DNA of 64,000 bases, taken from NCBI GenBank assembly GCA_030432695.1, contig JAUILN010000014.1, positions 204,834 through 268,833 on the forward strand, written 5' to 3'. This stretch comes from a bacterium (GTDB lineage Bacteria; Planctomycetota; UBA1135; UBA2386). Position 1 is the first letter of the stretch. Every line of letters starts with the position of its first letter. A program made the translations under genes and the position numbers. The notes beneath the pieces were generated by a model, which saw only the letters and a program-made list of their open reading frames with translations, was not told where the DNA came from and searched no databases. Below are positions 43,716 to 52,225 of the stretch, one piece after another.

Positions 43716-44810
43716 ATGCGGATCGCGGCGTACGTCTACACGGGGTGGCACCCGATCGCCGAGCGCGACGAGGCCTTCCATCCGGGGTTCACGGAGTGGG
43801 AGCTGGTGCGGGAATGCCGGCCGCGGTTCGCGGGGCATCGGCAGCCGCGGGTGCCGGCGCTGGGGGAATACGACGACCGGGATCCGGTGGAGGTCGGTCG
43901 ACGCTTCCGGCTGGCGCGGGAGCACGGCGTGGATGCCTTCGTGTTCGGGGTGTTCTGGTGCCGTGGCAAGCGGGTGTTCGAGCGCGGGCTCGACGACGGG
44001 TTCCTCGGGAGCGCGGAGGGAGCGGAGGCACCGTTCGCGTTGATGTGGGCCAACCGGATGCCGCGGCGGGTGCTGCCGGTGCGGCGCGCAGACCTGCCGG
44101 TGTTGGATTTGTCGCGCGAGGTGCCGAGCGACGTCGACGACTTCGTGGAGTTCGTCGCGATGCTGGCGGAGAACTACTTCGCGCGGCCGAACTATCTGAC
44201 CGTCGGTGGGCGGAGCTACTTCTCGATCTTCGACTCGAGCTTCTTCCTGCGGGAGCTGGGTGTCGACGAGGCGCGGCGCGCGGTGGCGGCGGCGCGGGAG
44301 TGGCTGCGCACGCACGGTCATCGCGACGTCCACCTGGCGGCGATCGAGCCGAACGAGGAATCGCTGCCGCGGGTCCGTGAGGTCGGCTTCGACAGCGTGA
44401 CGCACTACGTGTTCCTGCCGGACTGGAAGGGGCCGTTCGAGCAGGACTACCGCGAGTACGCCGAGCTGCGCAGCACCCAGTGGGCTTCGTTCGCGGCGCG
44501 CGCGGGCCTGCCCTACATGCCGAGCGTGGCGCCCGGTTGGGACGCCTCACCGCGCGGTGCCGACTTCGGCGAGTCGCGGCCGGACCGGTATCCGTGGTCG
44601 CCGGTGGTCACGGGCGAGGACCCAGGCCTGTTCCGGGATGCGTTGGTCCGCGCGCTGGAGTTCCGGTCGCCGGTCGCAGGTCCCGACGACCCGCTGGTCC
44701 TGGTCGCGTCCCTGAACGAGTGGAGCGAGGGCCACTACCTGGAGCCCGACGAGCGGTTCGGCACCGGATGGCTCGAAGCCGTGCGCGACGCCAGGGCGCG
44801 CGCCGAGTAG
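43716..44810 (+). CDS. GH99/WbsX-like protein
   Basis: A 364-residue protein of the glycoside hydrolase 99-like group often called WbsX. It begins IAAYVYTGWHPIAERDEAFHPGFTEW and has HGVDAFVFGVFWCRGKRVFERGLD, TVGGRSYFSIFD, and near the end ASLNEWSEGHYLEPDERFG. WbsX-type proteins occur in polysaccharide and O-antigen gene clusters and are thought to act on mannose-type linkages. No signal peptide is seen, so it is cytoplasmic. The ATG lies 4 bp after a double palindrome, leaving no space for a normal ribosome site. It probably reads on into the tRNA dihydrouridine synthase gene 10 bp downstream. Confidence 0.85.
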   Translation: MRIAAYVYTGWHPIAERDEAFHPGFTEWELVRECRPRFAGHRQPRVPALGEYDDRDPVEVGRRFRLAREHGVDAFVFGVFWCRGKRVFERGLDDGFLGSAEGAEAPFALMWANRMPRRVLPVRRADLPVLDLSREVPSDVDDFVEFVAMLAENYFARPNYLTVGGRSYFSIFDSSFFLRELGVDEARRAVAAAREWLRTHGHRDVHLAAIEPNEESLPRVREVGFDSVTHYVFLPDWKGPFEQDYREYAELRSTQWASFAARAGLPYMPSVAPGWDASPRGADFGESRPDRYPWSPVVTGEDPGLFRDALVRALEFRSPVAGPDDPLVLVASLNEWSEGHYLEPDERFGTGWLEAVRDARARAE

Positions 44811-44820
44811 CTTCGTGCGG

Positions 44821-45957
44821 ATGCCTGCACTTCCCGCCCACTGGCCGTCCAAGGTCTGGCTCGCGCCGCTCACCAAAGGTGGCAACCTGCCGTTCCGCCG
44901 CCTCTGCGTCGACTTCGGCGCGGTGGTGACCATGTCGGAGATGGCCTACGCGCGGCAGGTGAAGAAGCGCTCGCGGGCCGAGATGGCGCTGCTGCGGCGG
45001 CACGCGTCGGAGAAGGTCTTCGGGGTGCAGATCGCGGCGGGGAAGGTCGAGGACGCGGTCGAGGCGACCAAGATCGCGGTCGACCAGGGTGCGGACTTCG
45101 TCGACCTGAACTGCGGCTGCCCGATCCACGACACGGTGAAGCGCGGCATGGGCGCGACCCTGCTGCAGCGGCCCGGGGCGCTGGGCAAGATCGTCGCGGC
45201 GATGGCCGAGGCGGTGGAGGTGCCGGTGACGGTGAAGATCCGGACCGGCTGGAAGGAGGACAAGGTCAACGCGCACGAGGTCGCGAAGATCGTCGAGGAG
45301 TCGGGCGCTGCGGTGCTGACGGTGCACGGGCGGACCCGCGAGCAGCGCTACACGAAGTCGGCCGACTGGGAGCTCATCGGTGAGATCGTGCGGCAGTGTT
45401 CGATCCCGGTGCTCGGCAATGGCGACGTGCTCACCTGGCACGAGGGCAAGCACCGGCTGGAGCTGTCGGGCGCGGCCGGCGTGATGTTGGGGCGTGGTGC
45501 GTTGATCAAGCCCTGGCTGTTCCGCGAGTGCGCGGCCGAGAGCGAGTGGTTGCCGAGCAGCGACGAGCGGCTGGAGGTCCTGCTGCGGTTCGCGGGCTAC
45601 CTGAAGGAGCACTTCCGCGACGACGAGCGCGGTCGCACCCGCGCGATGCGCTTCCTGCCCTGGCACCTGGGCTTCTTCGCGCGCTGGCGGCCGATGCCGG
45701 AGGAGCGCTTCCAGGCCGCGGCGTTGGAGCACCCGCTGATGCAGACCCGCTTCGAGGACGATGGTGCGGACGATTTGGGCCCGGTCGAGCGGATGCTGCG
45801 CGACCCGCGCGAGGACGTGCACGAGCAGCTCGCCGCGCTGCTCTGGGAAGCCGTCGACCTGGACGGCCTGCGCGGCGCGGTCGAGGAACTCGCGGCGCGC
45901 ACGCCGGCCGTCGATGCCAGCGAGGTGGCCGGCGACGTCGCGGTCTCCCACGGCTGA
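44821..45957 (+). CDS. tRNA-dihydrouridine synthase
   Basis: A 378-residue FMN-dependent TIM-barrel enzyme. Features are WLAPLTKGGNLPFRRLC, the catalytic C100 in DLNCGCPIHDTVKRGMGATLL, VTVKIRTGW, TVHGRTREQRYTKSADW and GNGDVLTWHE. The C-terminal helical domain has RTRAMRFLPWHLGFFARWRP, which makes me think of the Dus3-like branch more than DusA/DusB, but the branch is not certain. It reduces a uridine in the tRNA D-loop or variable loop. ATG 44821 is used; GTG 44815 two codons earlier is possible. Its stop lies inside a hairpin shared with the convergent gene. Confidence 0.92.
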   Translation: MPALPAHWPSKVWLAPLTKGGNLPFRRLCVDFGAVVTMSEMAYARQVKKRSRAEMALLRRHASEKVFGVQIAAGKVEDAVEATKIAVDQGADFVDLNCGCPIHDTVKRGMGATLLQRPGALGKIVAAMAEAVEVPVTVKIRTGWKEDKVNAHEVAKIVEESGAAVLTVHGRTREQRYTKSADWELIGEIVRQCSIPVLGNGDVLTWHEGKHRLELSGAAGVMLGRGALIKPWLFRECAAESEWLPSSDERLEVLLRFAGYLKEHFRDDERGRTRAMRFLPWHLGFFARWRPMPEERFQAAALEHPLMQTRFEDDGADDLGPVERMLRDPREDVHEQLAALLWEAVDLDGLRGAVEELAARTPAVDASEVAGDVAVSHG

Positions 45958-45979
45958 CGGCCTGCTGGTCGGTCAGCCG
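45951..45979. terminator. Two-way terminator-like hairpin between convergent genes
   Basis: CGGCTGAC (45951-45958) pairs with GTCAGCCG (45972-45979), a perfect 8-bp stem with a 13-base loop. Each arm contains a stop codon: TGA at 45955-45957 for the tRNA enzyme and TGA on the minus strand at 45975-45973 for the opposing glycosyltransferase. The symmetric placement suggests a shared terminator; the T tract is missing. Confidence 0.5.
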
Positions 45980-47532
45980 CGCGCGATCACCGGCACCGCG
46001 TGGAGGTTGCGCTTGGCGTCGCCGTGGCGCGGATCGCGGCGCAGGGCTTCCTCGAACGCCGCGCGCGCGCCGGCCAGGTCGCCCAGTTCGTGCAGCGCTA
46101 CACCGAGGCTGTTGAAAGTCTCGGCTTCCGCGCCCTGCTCGCGCGTCGCGCGTTCGAAGGCGCGCGCGGCCTCGTCCCAGCGATCGAGCCCGGCGAGCAC
46201 CAGGCCGCGCTTCTCGTGGGCGACCCGATCGTGGGGGAGTTCCGCGGCGAGTCCGTCGAAGACGCGCAGTGCGGTCGTCTCGTCGCCGGCGAGGAACGCG
46301 GCGCTGCCGAGGCGATCGCGGACCTCGCGGTTCGACGGCGCAAGACACGACGCTGCGCGGAACGCCGCGGTGGCCTCTTCGAAGCGCTCGTCTTGAACCA
46401 GGCGATCGCCGCGCTCGAGCAGCGCTGCCACCAGGGTGTCGAGTTCAGGATCTCCGCGCTCGCCTTCGAAGCGCTGCTCGACTTCGGGCTGGACGCCCTG
46501 CGGAGTCACCTCGCACCCGGCGACCCGCTCCAACGCCGCTTCGAGTTGACCCACCCGCACCTTCGGGTCGTAGCGCCTCGCGACCTCCAGGCCCGCCGCA
46601 CGCACCTGGCGCCGCAGTTGTCGATGGGCACCGAGCAGGGCGATCGCCTGCGCCATGCCGCGCGCATCGTCGGCATCCACGAACAGGCCGTAGTCGGTGC
46701 GTCCCGGCGCGTAGCCGCGGAAGCACGGTACGTCGGTCAGCACCGTGGGCACTCCACAGGCCATCGCCTCCAAGGCCGGCGCGAAGAACCCTTCCTCCGG
46801 TCCGGTGGCGGTCGCCAGGAGCACGTCGAGGCCGCGGTAGATCTCACCCATCCGGGTGGGCGGCACACCGACGTGCCACTCGGTCGGCACGCCCAGGCTC
46901 CGTTCTTCATCGCACGGCTCGCCGTCGCTGATCCGCACCAGCCGCAGCGTGAGACCGTCGCCGAGCGCGATCCGACAAGCCTCGACCCCGTTGCGGATGC
47001 CCTTCCAGGCGAACTCCCAGGGCCCGACCAGTCCGACGCGCAGCTCCCGTCCGGGCATCTGCTCGGCACCGGGGAACATCGTGCCTGGGTCGATCGCGAA
47101 GACGATCTCCTCCACGTCTGCCGCACCGACGAAGGTGCGCAGCCACTCGGCGACGTGCGGGGAACTCGCGATCCGCGGTACCGGCAGGCGGAACGCCCGT
47201 TCGGCGGCGCTGCGTCGCGTCGGGTCCGCGTGCGTCAGCGGCTCGGGCTCCTCGACGAGGTGTACCACCCGGCCTCGCCCCGCTGCCAGCGCGTCGCTCA
47301 CCTGCGTGGCCCGGGTCGCGATCACCACGTCGCAGTCGGGGATCGTCGCCGCCTCGAACGACGGCACCTGCCGGAACGTGCTCGCTCCCTGCTGATACCA
47401 GCGCGGCGCCGCCTCCCGGGACAACACCAGCACCTCGTGACCGCGCGCCGCGAGCAGCTCGGCGTCCTGCAGCACGCGCACGCCGCTGCCCGGGTTCTCG
47501 GCGACGGTCTCGAACAGCCAGACGATCCGCAT
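45973..47532 (-). CDS. GT4-type glycosyltransferase fused to TPR repeats
   Basis: A 519-residue protein with two parts. Residues 1-345 are a GT-B glycosyltransferase of family 4 type: a nucleotide-sugar Rossmann start (IVWLFETVAENPGSGVRVLQDAELLAARGHEV) and the E-x7-E signature in GPEEGFFAPALEAMACGVPTVL. Residues 370-515 are three to four tetratricopeptide units (EATAAFRAASCLAPSN, WDEAARAFERATREQGAEAETFNSLGVALHELGDLAGARAAFEEALRRDPRHGDA). The TPR part may bind the acceptor protein or another envelope enzyme. No membrane span. Start ATG 47532. Confidence 0.88.
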   Translation of the reverse strand: MRIVWLFETVAENPGSGVRVLQDAELLAARGHEVLVLSREAAPRWYQQGASTFRQVPSFEAATIPDCDVVIATRATQVSDALAAGRGRVVHLVEEPEPLTHADPTRRSAAERAFRLPVPRIASSPHVAEWLRTFVGAADVEEIVFAIDPGTMFPGAEQMPGRELRVGLVGPWEFAWKGIRNGVEACRIALGDGLTLRLVRISDGEPCDEERSLGVPTEWHVGVPPTRMGEIYRGLDVLLATATGPEEGFFAPALEAMACGVPTVLTDVPCFRGYAPGRTDYGLFVDADDARGMAQAIALLGAHRQLRRQVRAAGLEVARRYDPKVRVGQLEAALERVAGCEVTPQGVQPEVEQRFEGERGDPELDTLVAALLERGDRLVQDERFEEATAAFRAASCLAPSNREVRDRLGSAAFLAGDETTALRVFDGLAAELPHDRVAHEKRGLVLAGLDRWDEAARAFERATREQGAEAETFNSLGVALHELGDLAGARAAFEEALRRDPRHGDAKRNLHAVPVIARG

Positions 47533-47604
47533 GGGGGGAGGGCTCCGGAAGAGGGGCTCTCCCTGTCATCGGCCGTTCGGCCGTCCGTCCTGAATCGGGA
47601 CGCG

Positions 47605-47630
47605 GCCCGCCACCCTCGCGGGGTGCGGGC
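47605..47630 (-). terminator. Possible hairpin downstream of the beta-helix gene
   Basis: GCCCG and CACCC (47605-47615, with one unpaired base) pair with GGGTG-CGGGC (47621-47630) in the space after the beta-helix gene's stop. It is GC-rich without a T tract and may be coincidental in this composition. Confidence 0.35.
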
Positions 47631-47637
47631 GTCCACT

Positions 47638-48960
47638 TCAGAACTGCACGCGCCCGGCCGGCCCGCCGACCAGCGTGTTGCTGTTCGGGTCGAAGCCGAA
47701 GGCCTGCGCGACCACCCGGACGCCGGCCGGGATCGTCGGCAGCGGCACCGAGCCGGTGAACGGAGCGGTGCCCAGGAACGCCGGGCCGATCAGCGAGTTG
47801 GGGTCGATGAGCAGCGGGCTGAAGCCGGGGATCTGGATCAGACCGTCGTCCTGCGAGAACCACAGGCCGGTCACCGGGACCTGCGCCGACGAGCTGCTGA
47901 CGCTCCAGGTGAGCGTGGCACCGCTGGTGCCGCTCATCGCGAGGCTGATCGGCGTCGATTCGTAGCAGCCCACGTCGGTGCGGACCGTGCCGTCGAAGTC
48001 GCTGTCCACCGCACCCGAGACGTTGTCGAGGTCGCCGCGGACGAACAGCGTCGGGTCGCCGGCGTCGATCAGCGGGCTGGTCGACTGCAGATGGAAGTCG
48101 TCCATCGTGGGGTTCACGAACTGCGGATCGACCGGGTAGTTGGCGGGTGGCAGCGTGCCGCCGGGGAACGCCGCGCCTTCGACGTCGATCGAGTTGTTCC
48201 AGAACGCGTTGCTGTGGACCCGGGCCGTGGCGGCGGAGGGCGTCGCACCCGAGGCCACCCCGACCCGCATCCCGCTGAAGATGTTGTTGGCGACCACAGT
48301 CTGGTCGGCATCGCTGAGGATCGCCAGGTGCGCGCCGTCGACGAACGTGTTGTCGAACAGCTCGTTGGCGCTCGACGTGTCGAACTCGTTGATGCAGTCG
48401 TTGCCGCAGTCGACGAACAGGTTGTCGTGGATCCGCCAACCGGTGATCGGCACACCCTGCCACAGCACGATGCCGCGGTTCACGTCGACGAACCGGCAGC
48501 GGTCGAGCTCGACGTCGGCCGAGCTGCCCGGGCCGTTGTAGCTGCCGGCCTGGACCGCGGTCGTCCACCAGTCGGTCTTGTCCATGTTGAAGAAGCCGAC
48601 GTTGGTGAGTCGCAGCCGATTGCACAAGAGCCCGACCCGCAGTCCGGTGCCGGTGATGCCGCCGAAGTCGATGCGGACGTCGCCGAGTCCGCGGATCGTC
48701 AGGTCGTCCTGCGTCACGCTGGAGCCGACCTGCAGCGGGAACACCTCGCCGGTGGCCTGGCTCGAGTAGGTGCCGGCGTGCAGGAAGATGGTGTCGCCGG
48801 TGCCTGCGAGCAGCAGCGCGGCGCCGACCGACTTCAGCGGGCTGGCGGCCGTCCCGGTGTTGGTGTCGAGGCCGTTGGTGGCATCCACCCAGTATTCGGT
48901 CTGGGCGGAGACGCTGGTCAGGGTGAGGAGCGAGGCGAGTGCGAGTGTCTTCGTGAACAT
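47638..48960 (-). CDS. Secreted right-handed beta-helix protein with shared C-terminal module
   Basis: A 440-residue exported protein. Signal peptide MFTKTLALASLLTLTSVSAQ. It then has the typical opening of pectate-lyase-like helices (YWVDATNGLDTNTGTAASPLKSVGAALLLAGTGDTIFLHAGTYS) and parallel beta-helix coils to about residue 300 (LRLTNVGFFNMDKT, GWRIHDNLFVDCGND). The last 105 residues form the module seen in three other secreted proteins here (GLIQIPGFSPLLIDPNSLIG ... LPTIPAGVRVVAQAFGFDPNSNTLVGG). No lyase catalytic residues were recognised. ATG 48960 has GGAGG at 48972-48968, seven bases upstream. Confidence 0.82.
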   Translation of the reverse strand: MFTKTLALASLLTLTSVSAQTEYWVDATNGLDTNTGTAASPLKSVGAALLLAGTGDTIFLHAGTYSSQATGEVFPLQVGSSVTQDDLTIRGLGDVRIDFGGITGTGLRVGLLCNRLRLTNVGFFNMDKTDWWTTAVQAGSYNGPGSSADVELDRCRFVDVNRGIVLWQGVPITGWRIHDNLFVDCGNDCINEFDTSSANELFDNTFVDGAHLAILSDADQTVVANNIFSGMRVGVASGATPSAATARVHSNAFWNNSIDVEGAAFPGGTLPPANYPVDPQFVNPTMDDFHLQSTSPLIDAGDPTLFVRGDLDNVSGAVDSDFDGTVRTDVGCYESTPISLAMSGTSGATLTWSVSSSSAQVPVTGLWFSQDDGLIQIPGFSPLLIDPNSLIGPAFLGTAPFTGSVPLPTIPAGVRVVAQAFGFDPNSNTLVGGPAGRVQF

Positions 48961-49068
48961 GGAGGTTCCTCCGGAGGCGGCCGGGTTGTCGGCCGGTGCA
49001 CAGCACGGTATCCATCGCGACGCACTCGCGACTCGGGCGAACTCCCGTGGCATGATCCCGCGACCACG

Positions 49069-49998
49069 TTGAACCCGCTCATCCGACTCATTCCCGCCCC
49101 CCTGGTCCGCTTCTTCGCGAGCCCGTACGTGGCCGGGGATTCCCTGGCCAAGGCGATGGACACCGCTGCGGCGCTGTGGGCCGAGCGAAGTCTGACCAGC
49201 AGCCTGGACCTGCTGGCCGAGGACATCGAGGACCGGGCGACCGTCGACCGCAACCTGGCGACCTATCTCGACATGGTCGACGCGGTCGCGAGCGATCCGC
49301 GGTTCGCGACCGACGGGGAGCGGCCGACGGTGTCGATCAAGCTATCCAGCTACACCACCGAGCCGCTGGAGCGGGGTGGGGACGCGGCCGGATCGGGGGA
49401 TGCGGTGCGACGCATCGTGGAGAGGGCCCGGGCCAAGGGGGTGCGCACCACCCTCGACATGGAGAGCCGGCACTGGACCGACTTCACGCTCGACCTGCTG
49501 GATGAGCTCCACGCCGCCGGCCACCAGCACCTGGGCTGCGTCCTGCAGACCCGGCTGAACCGCACCCGCGCCGACCTCGACCGTCTGCCCGAGCGGATCC
49601 GGACCCGGCTGGTGATCGGCATCTACGCGGAGCCGGAAGAGGTGGCGGTCACCGACAAGCGGGAGATGAAGGAGAGGATGCTCGTCTACGCCCGCGTGCT
49701 GCTCGAGCGCGGCCACTACGTCGAGTTCGCGACCCACGACGAGGCCTGTGTGCGCCGCTTCGTCGGCGAGATCGTGCCGGCTGTCGGAGCGACTGCCGAG
49801 CAGTTCGAAGTGCAGATGCTCTACGGGGTTCCGCGCGCCAAGCTGCTCGAGGAATTGCGCGGCCAGGGCATCCGGTGCCGGCTCTACGTGCCGTTCGCCC
49901 TGGGCTGGCCGGAGGCGGTCGCCTACCTACGGCGCCGGCTCGACGAGTACCCCCAGATGATGTTCCTCGTCGCGCGCAACTGGTTCCGGCGCGGCTGA
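49069..49998 (+). CDS. Proline dehydrogenase-like enzyme
   Basis: A 309-residue stand-alone proline dehydrogenase-like FAD enzyme. It has PTVSIKLSSYTTEP, a DME-type strand (TTLDMESRH), LGCVLQTRLNRTRADL and the C-terminal IRCRLYVPFALGWPEAVAYLRRRLDEYP with the paired arginines that hold proline. One thing is odd: the usual R-L-V-K-G-A-Y-x-E strand reads RLVIGIYAEP, so the lysine that helps bind the substrate carboxylate is missing. No P5C dehydrogenase is adjacent. Start is TTG 49069; the next in-frame ATG would lose the first 29 residues, which match the family. Confidence 0.82.
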   Translation: MNPLIRLIPAPLVRFFASPYVAGDSLAKAMDTAAALWAERSLTSSLDLLAEDIEDRATVDRNLATYLDMVDAVASDPRFATDGERPTVSIKLSSYTTEPLERGGDAAGSGDAVRRIVERARAKGVRTTLDMESRHWTDFTLDLLDELHAAGHQHLGCVLQTRLNRTRADLDRLPERIRTRLVIGIYAEPEEVAVTDKREMKERMLVYARVLLERGHYVEFATHDEACVRRFVGEIVPAVGATAEQFEVQMLYGVPRAKLLEELRGQGIRCRLYVPFALGWPEAVAYLRRRLDEYPQMMFLVARNWFRRG

Positions 49999-50077
49999 TT
50001 CGATCCGCGCAGCTCGAAGTCCTCACTACAGCGAGGGGTTCCGGCGACGTCGGACCCTCGCTATACTCGCCCGCCGA

Positions 50078-50404
50078 ATGTCTGGACCACTCGCCACGAT
50101 CGTCGAGCGCCTCTGCGCCTGGAAAGACGTCGCCCGCAAGACTGAGAACGGTAAGGACGGGTTCTACGTCCGCGGTCAGATCTTTGCCTACCTCGGGAAG
50201 AAGGGCGTCGTCGTGCGCCTCGCCCCGCCCCAGGTGGTCGAAGCGCTGAAGATCCAGGGCGCCAAGCGGCAGCCCGACGACGGCGACCCCCACGCCCGCG
50301 AGTTCGTGGAAATCCCGGTCAGTGGGCCTCGGGAAGTCGAGCGCGCCATGATCTGGCTGCGCCGCGCCTGCCGCCTCGGGCGAACGGCTGCGGGCCCGGT
50401 CTGA
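50078..50404 (+). CDS. Small YjbR/MmcQ-like protein
   Basis: A 108-residue soluble protein. The pattern GFYVRGQIFAYLGKKGVVVRLAPPQVVEAL (ligand-binding sheet) and the C-terminal helix with PREVERAMIWLRRA are like the MmcQ/YjbR fold, a small DNA- or ligand-binding domain of uncertain role. Residue matches are few, so this remains tentative. The ATG start follows proline dehydrogenase by 79 bp, on the same strand. Confidence 0.55.
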   Translation: MSGPLATIVERLCAWKDVARKTENGKDGFYVRGQIFAYLGKKGVVVRLAPPQVVEALKIQGAKRQPDDGDPHAREFVEIPVSGPREVERAMIWLRRACRLGRTAAGPV

Positions 50405-50518
50405 GTCGGGCTGGTCTGAGTCGGTCTGGTCCCGGATGAGGCCGTCGGGCGCGAAGGGGTTCCGGACCGGCCGGTGACCGGCCACGATGAGGGGGCGCCT
50501 CACGCGCTCTCCTCAACG

Positions 50519-52045
50519 ATGGCACTTCGCTCAGTCGCCGCGCTCACCGCGCTCGCGCTCTCCCTCCCGGCTCAAGATCTCGAACTGACCGTCCAAGGCG
50601 GCTCCGTTCCCGGACAGATCGACTGGTCGGTCGGCACGGGCCAACCCTTCGCCCAGGGTGGGTTCATCATTCTGTCGACGGGACTCGGTCCGACCCCTTT
50701 GGCGATCCTCGACAGCCGCGACCCACGATCGCTGGGAGTCGGAAGTGAACTCCTGTCGGTGACGGTCGGTGGGCCGTTCCTCGCCGATGGCTACTTCCGT
50801 CCGGCCCCGCTGCCGGTGCCGAACATGCCGAGCCTGTTCGATGCCGCGCTGCACATGCAGTCGATCTCGGTGCAGGGCACGCAGTACTTCGTCGACAAGG
50901 TCAGCGAGCGCCGCACGGTCCGGTTTGGACCAGCGGGCTCTTGGCGGGATCGCGGCACCGCGTTCTCCAGTCCCCGCTCGTTCTTCCCGGTGATCGACGG
51001 CGGCGATGGCCGCGCGCTGATCGTCGGCGGCGGATCGGGGGCGATCTTCGCGCAGATCGCCCAGAAGTCGTGCGAGTTCTACGACCCGGCGACCGACTCG
51101 TTCGCGCCCGCTCCCGACCTGACGACCGAACGCTCGCTGCACACGGCGACCCGGCTGAGCGACGGTCGTTGGCTGATCGTCGGCGGTGTCGATTTCCGCA
51201 ACGACCCGCAGGCCACCGCGGAGATCTGGGATCCGGTCGCCGGAACGTTCACCGCGGTGGCGTCGATGGCCTTGCAGCGCGGCGGCCACGCCGCGTCGCT
51301 GTTGCCGGACGGCCGCGTGCTGGTCACCGGTGGGCTCACCGACCTCAACGCTCCCTCTACTCCGATCGATCCGATCTACTCGGTGACCGATCGGACCGAG
51401 ATCTACGACCCGGTCGCCGATCGCTGGTCGCCGGGTCCCCTGCTGAACCGCGTGCGTGCCGGGCACGTCCACATCCAACGCGCTGATGGCCGGGTGCTGA
51501 TCGCCGGCGGCGTCGGTTGGCGGCGGATCATCATCCGGATCCCGGTGGTCGAGGACACGACCGACCTCTTCGATCCGGCTTCGCAGTCGATCGCCGCGGG
51601 GCCGAACCTACGGAACGCGCGCGCCGAATGTTCGGTGGCTGACCTCGGCAATGGCCGTTGGCTTCTCGCCGGCGGCGTCGGCACGATCAGCCTGACCCAG
51701 TGGGGGGCGCCGACCGCGAGCGCCGAGATCTACGACGAGGCCGGCAATTCGTTCGCGGCGACCGGTTCGATGGCCCAGCAGCGCGTCCTGCAGGAGGCCT
51801 ACCCGATCGGCGGTGGCCGGGTGCTGCACGTCGGCGGTGGCGACGGCACCCTGTTCGCGCTGACCCCGCTCGCGAGCTGCGAGATCTGGGACGCGGCGAC
51901 CGGCCAGTTCTCGGCGGCGCCGCCACTCACCGCATCGCGTGCCGCCTACGGTGCCTGGCAGACACCGACCGGTCAGTTCCACGTGATGGGGGGGAGTTCC
52001 GGTACCACCGGCGTGGTGAACTCCAACGAGGTGTTCTACCGCTGA
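50519..52045 (+). CDS. Secreted Kelch-type beta-propeller protein
   Basis: A 508-residue exported protein. Signal peptide MALRSVAALTALALSLPAQ. Five or six Kelch units follow, each with a glycine pair and a tyrosine/tryptophan about 45-60 residues apart: DGRALIVGGGSG ... CEFYDPATDSF; DGRWLIVGGVD ... AEIWDPVAGTF; DGRVLVTGGLTD ... TEIYDPVADRW; DGRVLIAGGVGW; NGRWLLAGGVGT ... AEIYDEAGNSF; GGRVLHVGGGDG. They form a beta-propeller, as in galactose-oxidase-like surface proteins. No copper ligands for oxidase activity were found. It starts at ATG 50519. Confidence 0.87.
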   Translation: MALRSVAALTALALSLPAQDLELTVQGGSVPGQIDWSVGTGQPFAQGGFIILSTGLGPTPLAILDSRDPRSLGVGSELLSVTVGGPFLADGYFRPAPLPVPNMPSLFDAALHMQSISVQGTQYFVDKVSERRTVRFGPAGSWRDRGTAFSSPRSFFPVIDGGDGRALIVGGGSGAIFAQIAQKSCEFYDPATDSFAPAPDLTTERSLHTATRLSDGRWLIVGGVDFRNDPQATAEIWDPVAGTFTAVASMALQRGGHAASLLPDGRVLVTGGLTDLNAPSTPIDPIYSVTDRTEIYDPVADRWSPGPLLNRVRAGHVHIQRADGRVLIAGGVGWRRIIIRIPVVEDTTDLFDPASQSIAAGPNLRNARAECSVADLGNGRWLLAGGVGTISLTQWGAPTASAEIYDEAGNSFAATGSMAQQRVLQEAYPIGGGRVLHVGGGDGTLFALTPLASCEIWDAATGQFSAAPPLTASRAAYGAWQTPTGQFHVMGGSSGTTGVVNSNEVFYR

Positions 52046-52225
52046 ACGGAGGCGCGGACCGGTCGACCCGGTCATCCCGTGTTGCCACGCGCTCCGGTGC
52101 GGCTAGTCCCCTCACCGGCCGCCGCTGACCAAGCCCCGGGGCGTGCCTGCCCCTCGTCTCCGCCGCGTCGTCGCGCCTGCGATAGACTCGATGGCGGGGA
52201 ATCCGCACCCGGGCCCTCGAGAACC

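Noticed and set aside
46000..49068. Very long open frame on the plus strand running into proline dehydrogenase
   Set aside because: It is antisense to the glycosyltransferase and beta-helix genes, and its translation is arginine/alanine-rich without motifs. Only the last 310 residues are real.
50469..50484. Short GGCCGGT/ACCGGCC inverted repeat before the Kelch gene
   Set aside because: Too short and common in this composition to call a terminator or operator.
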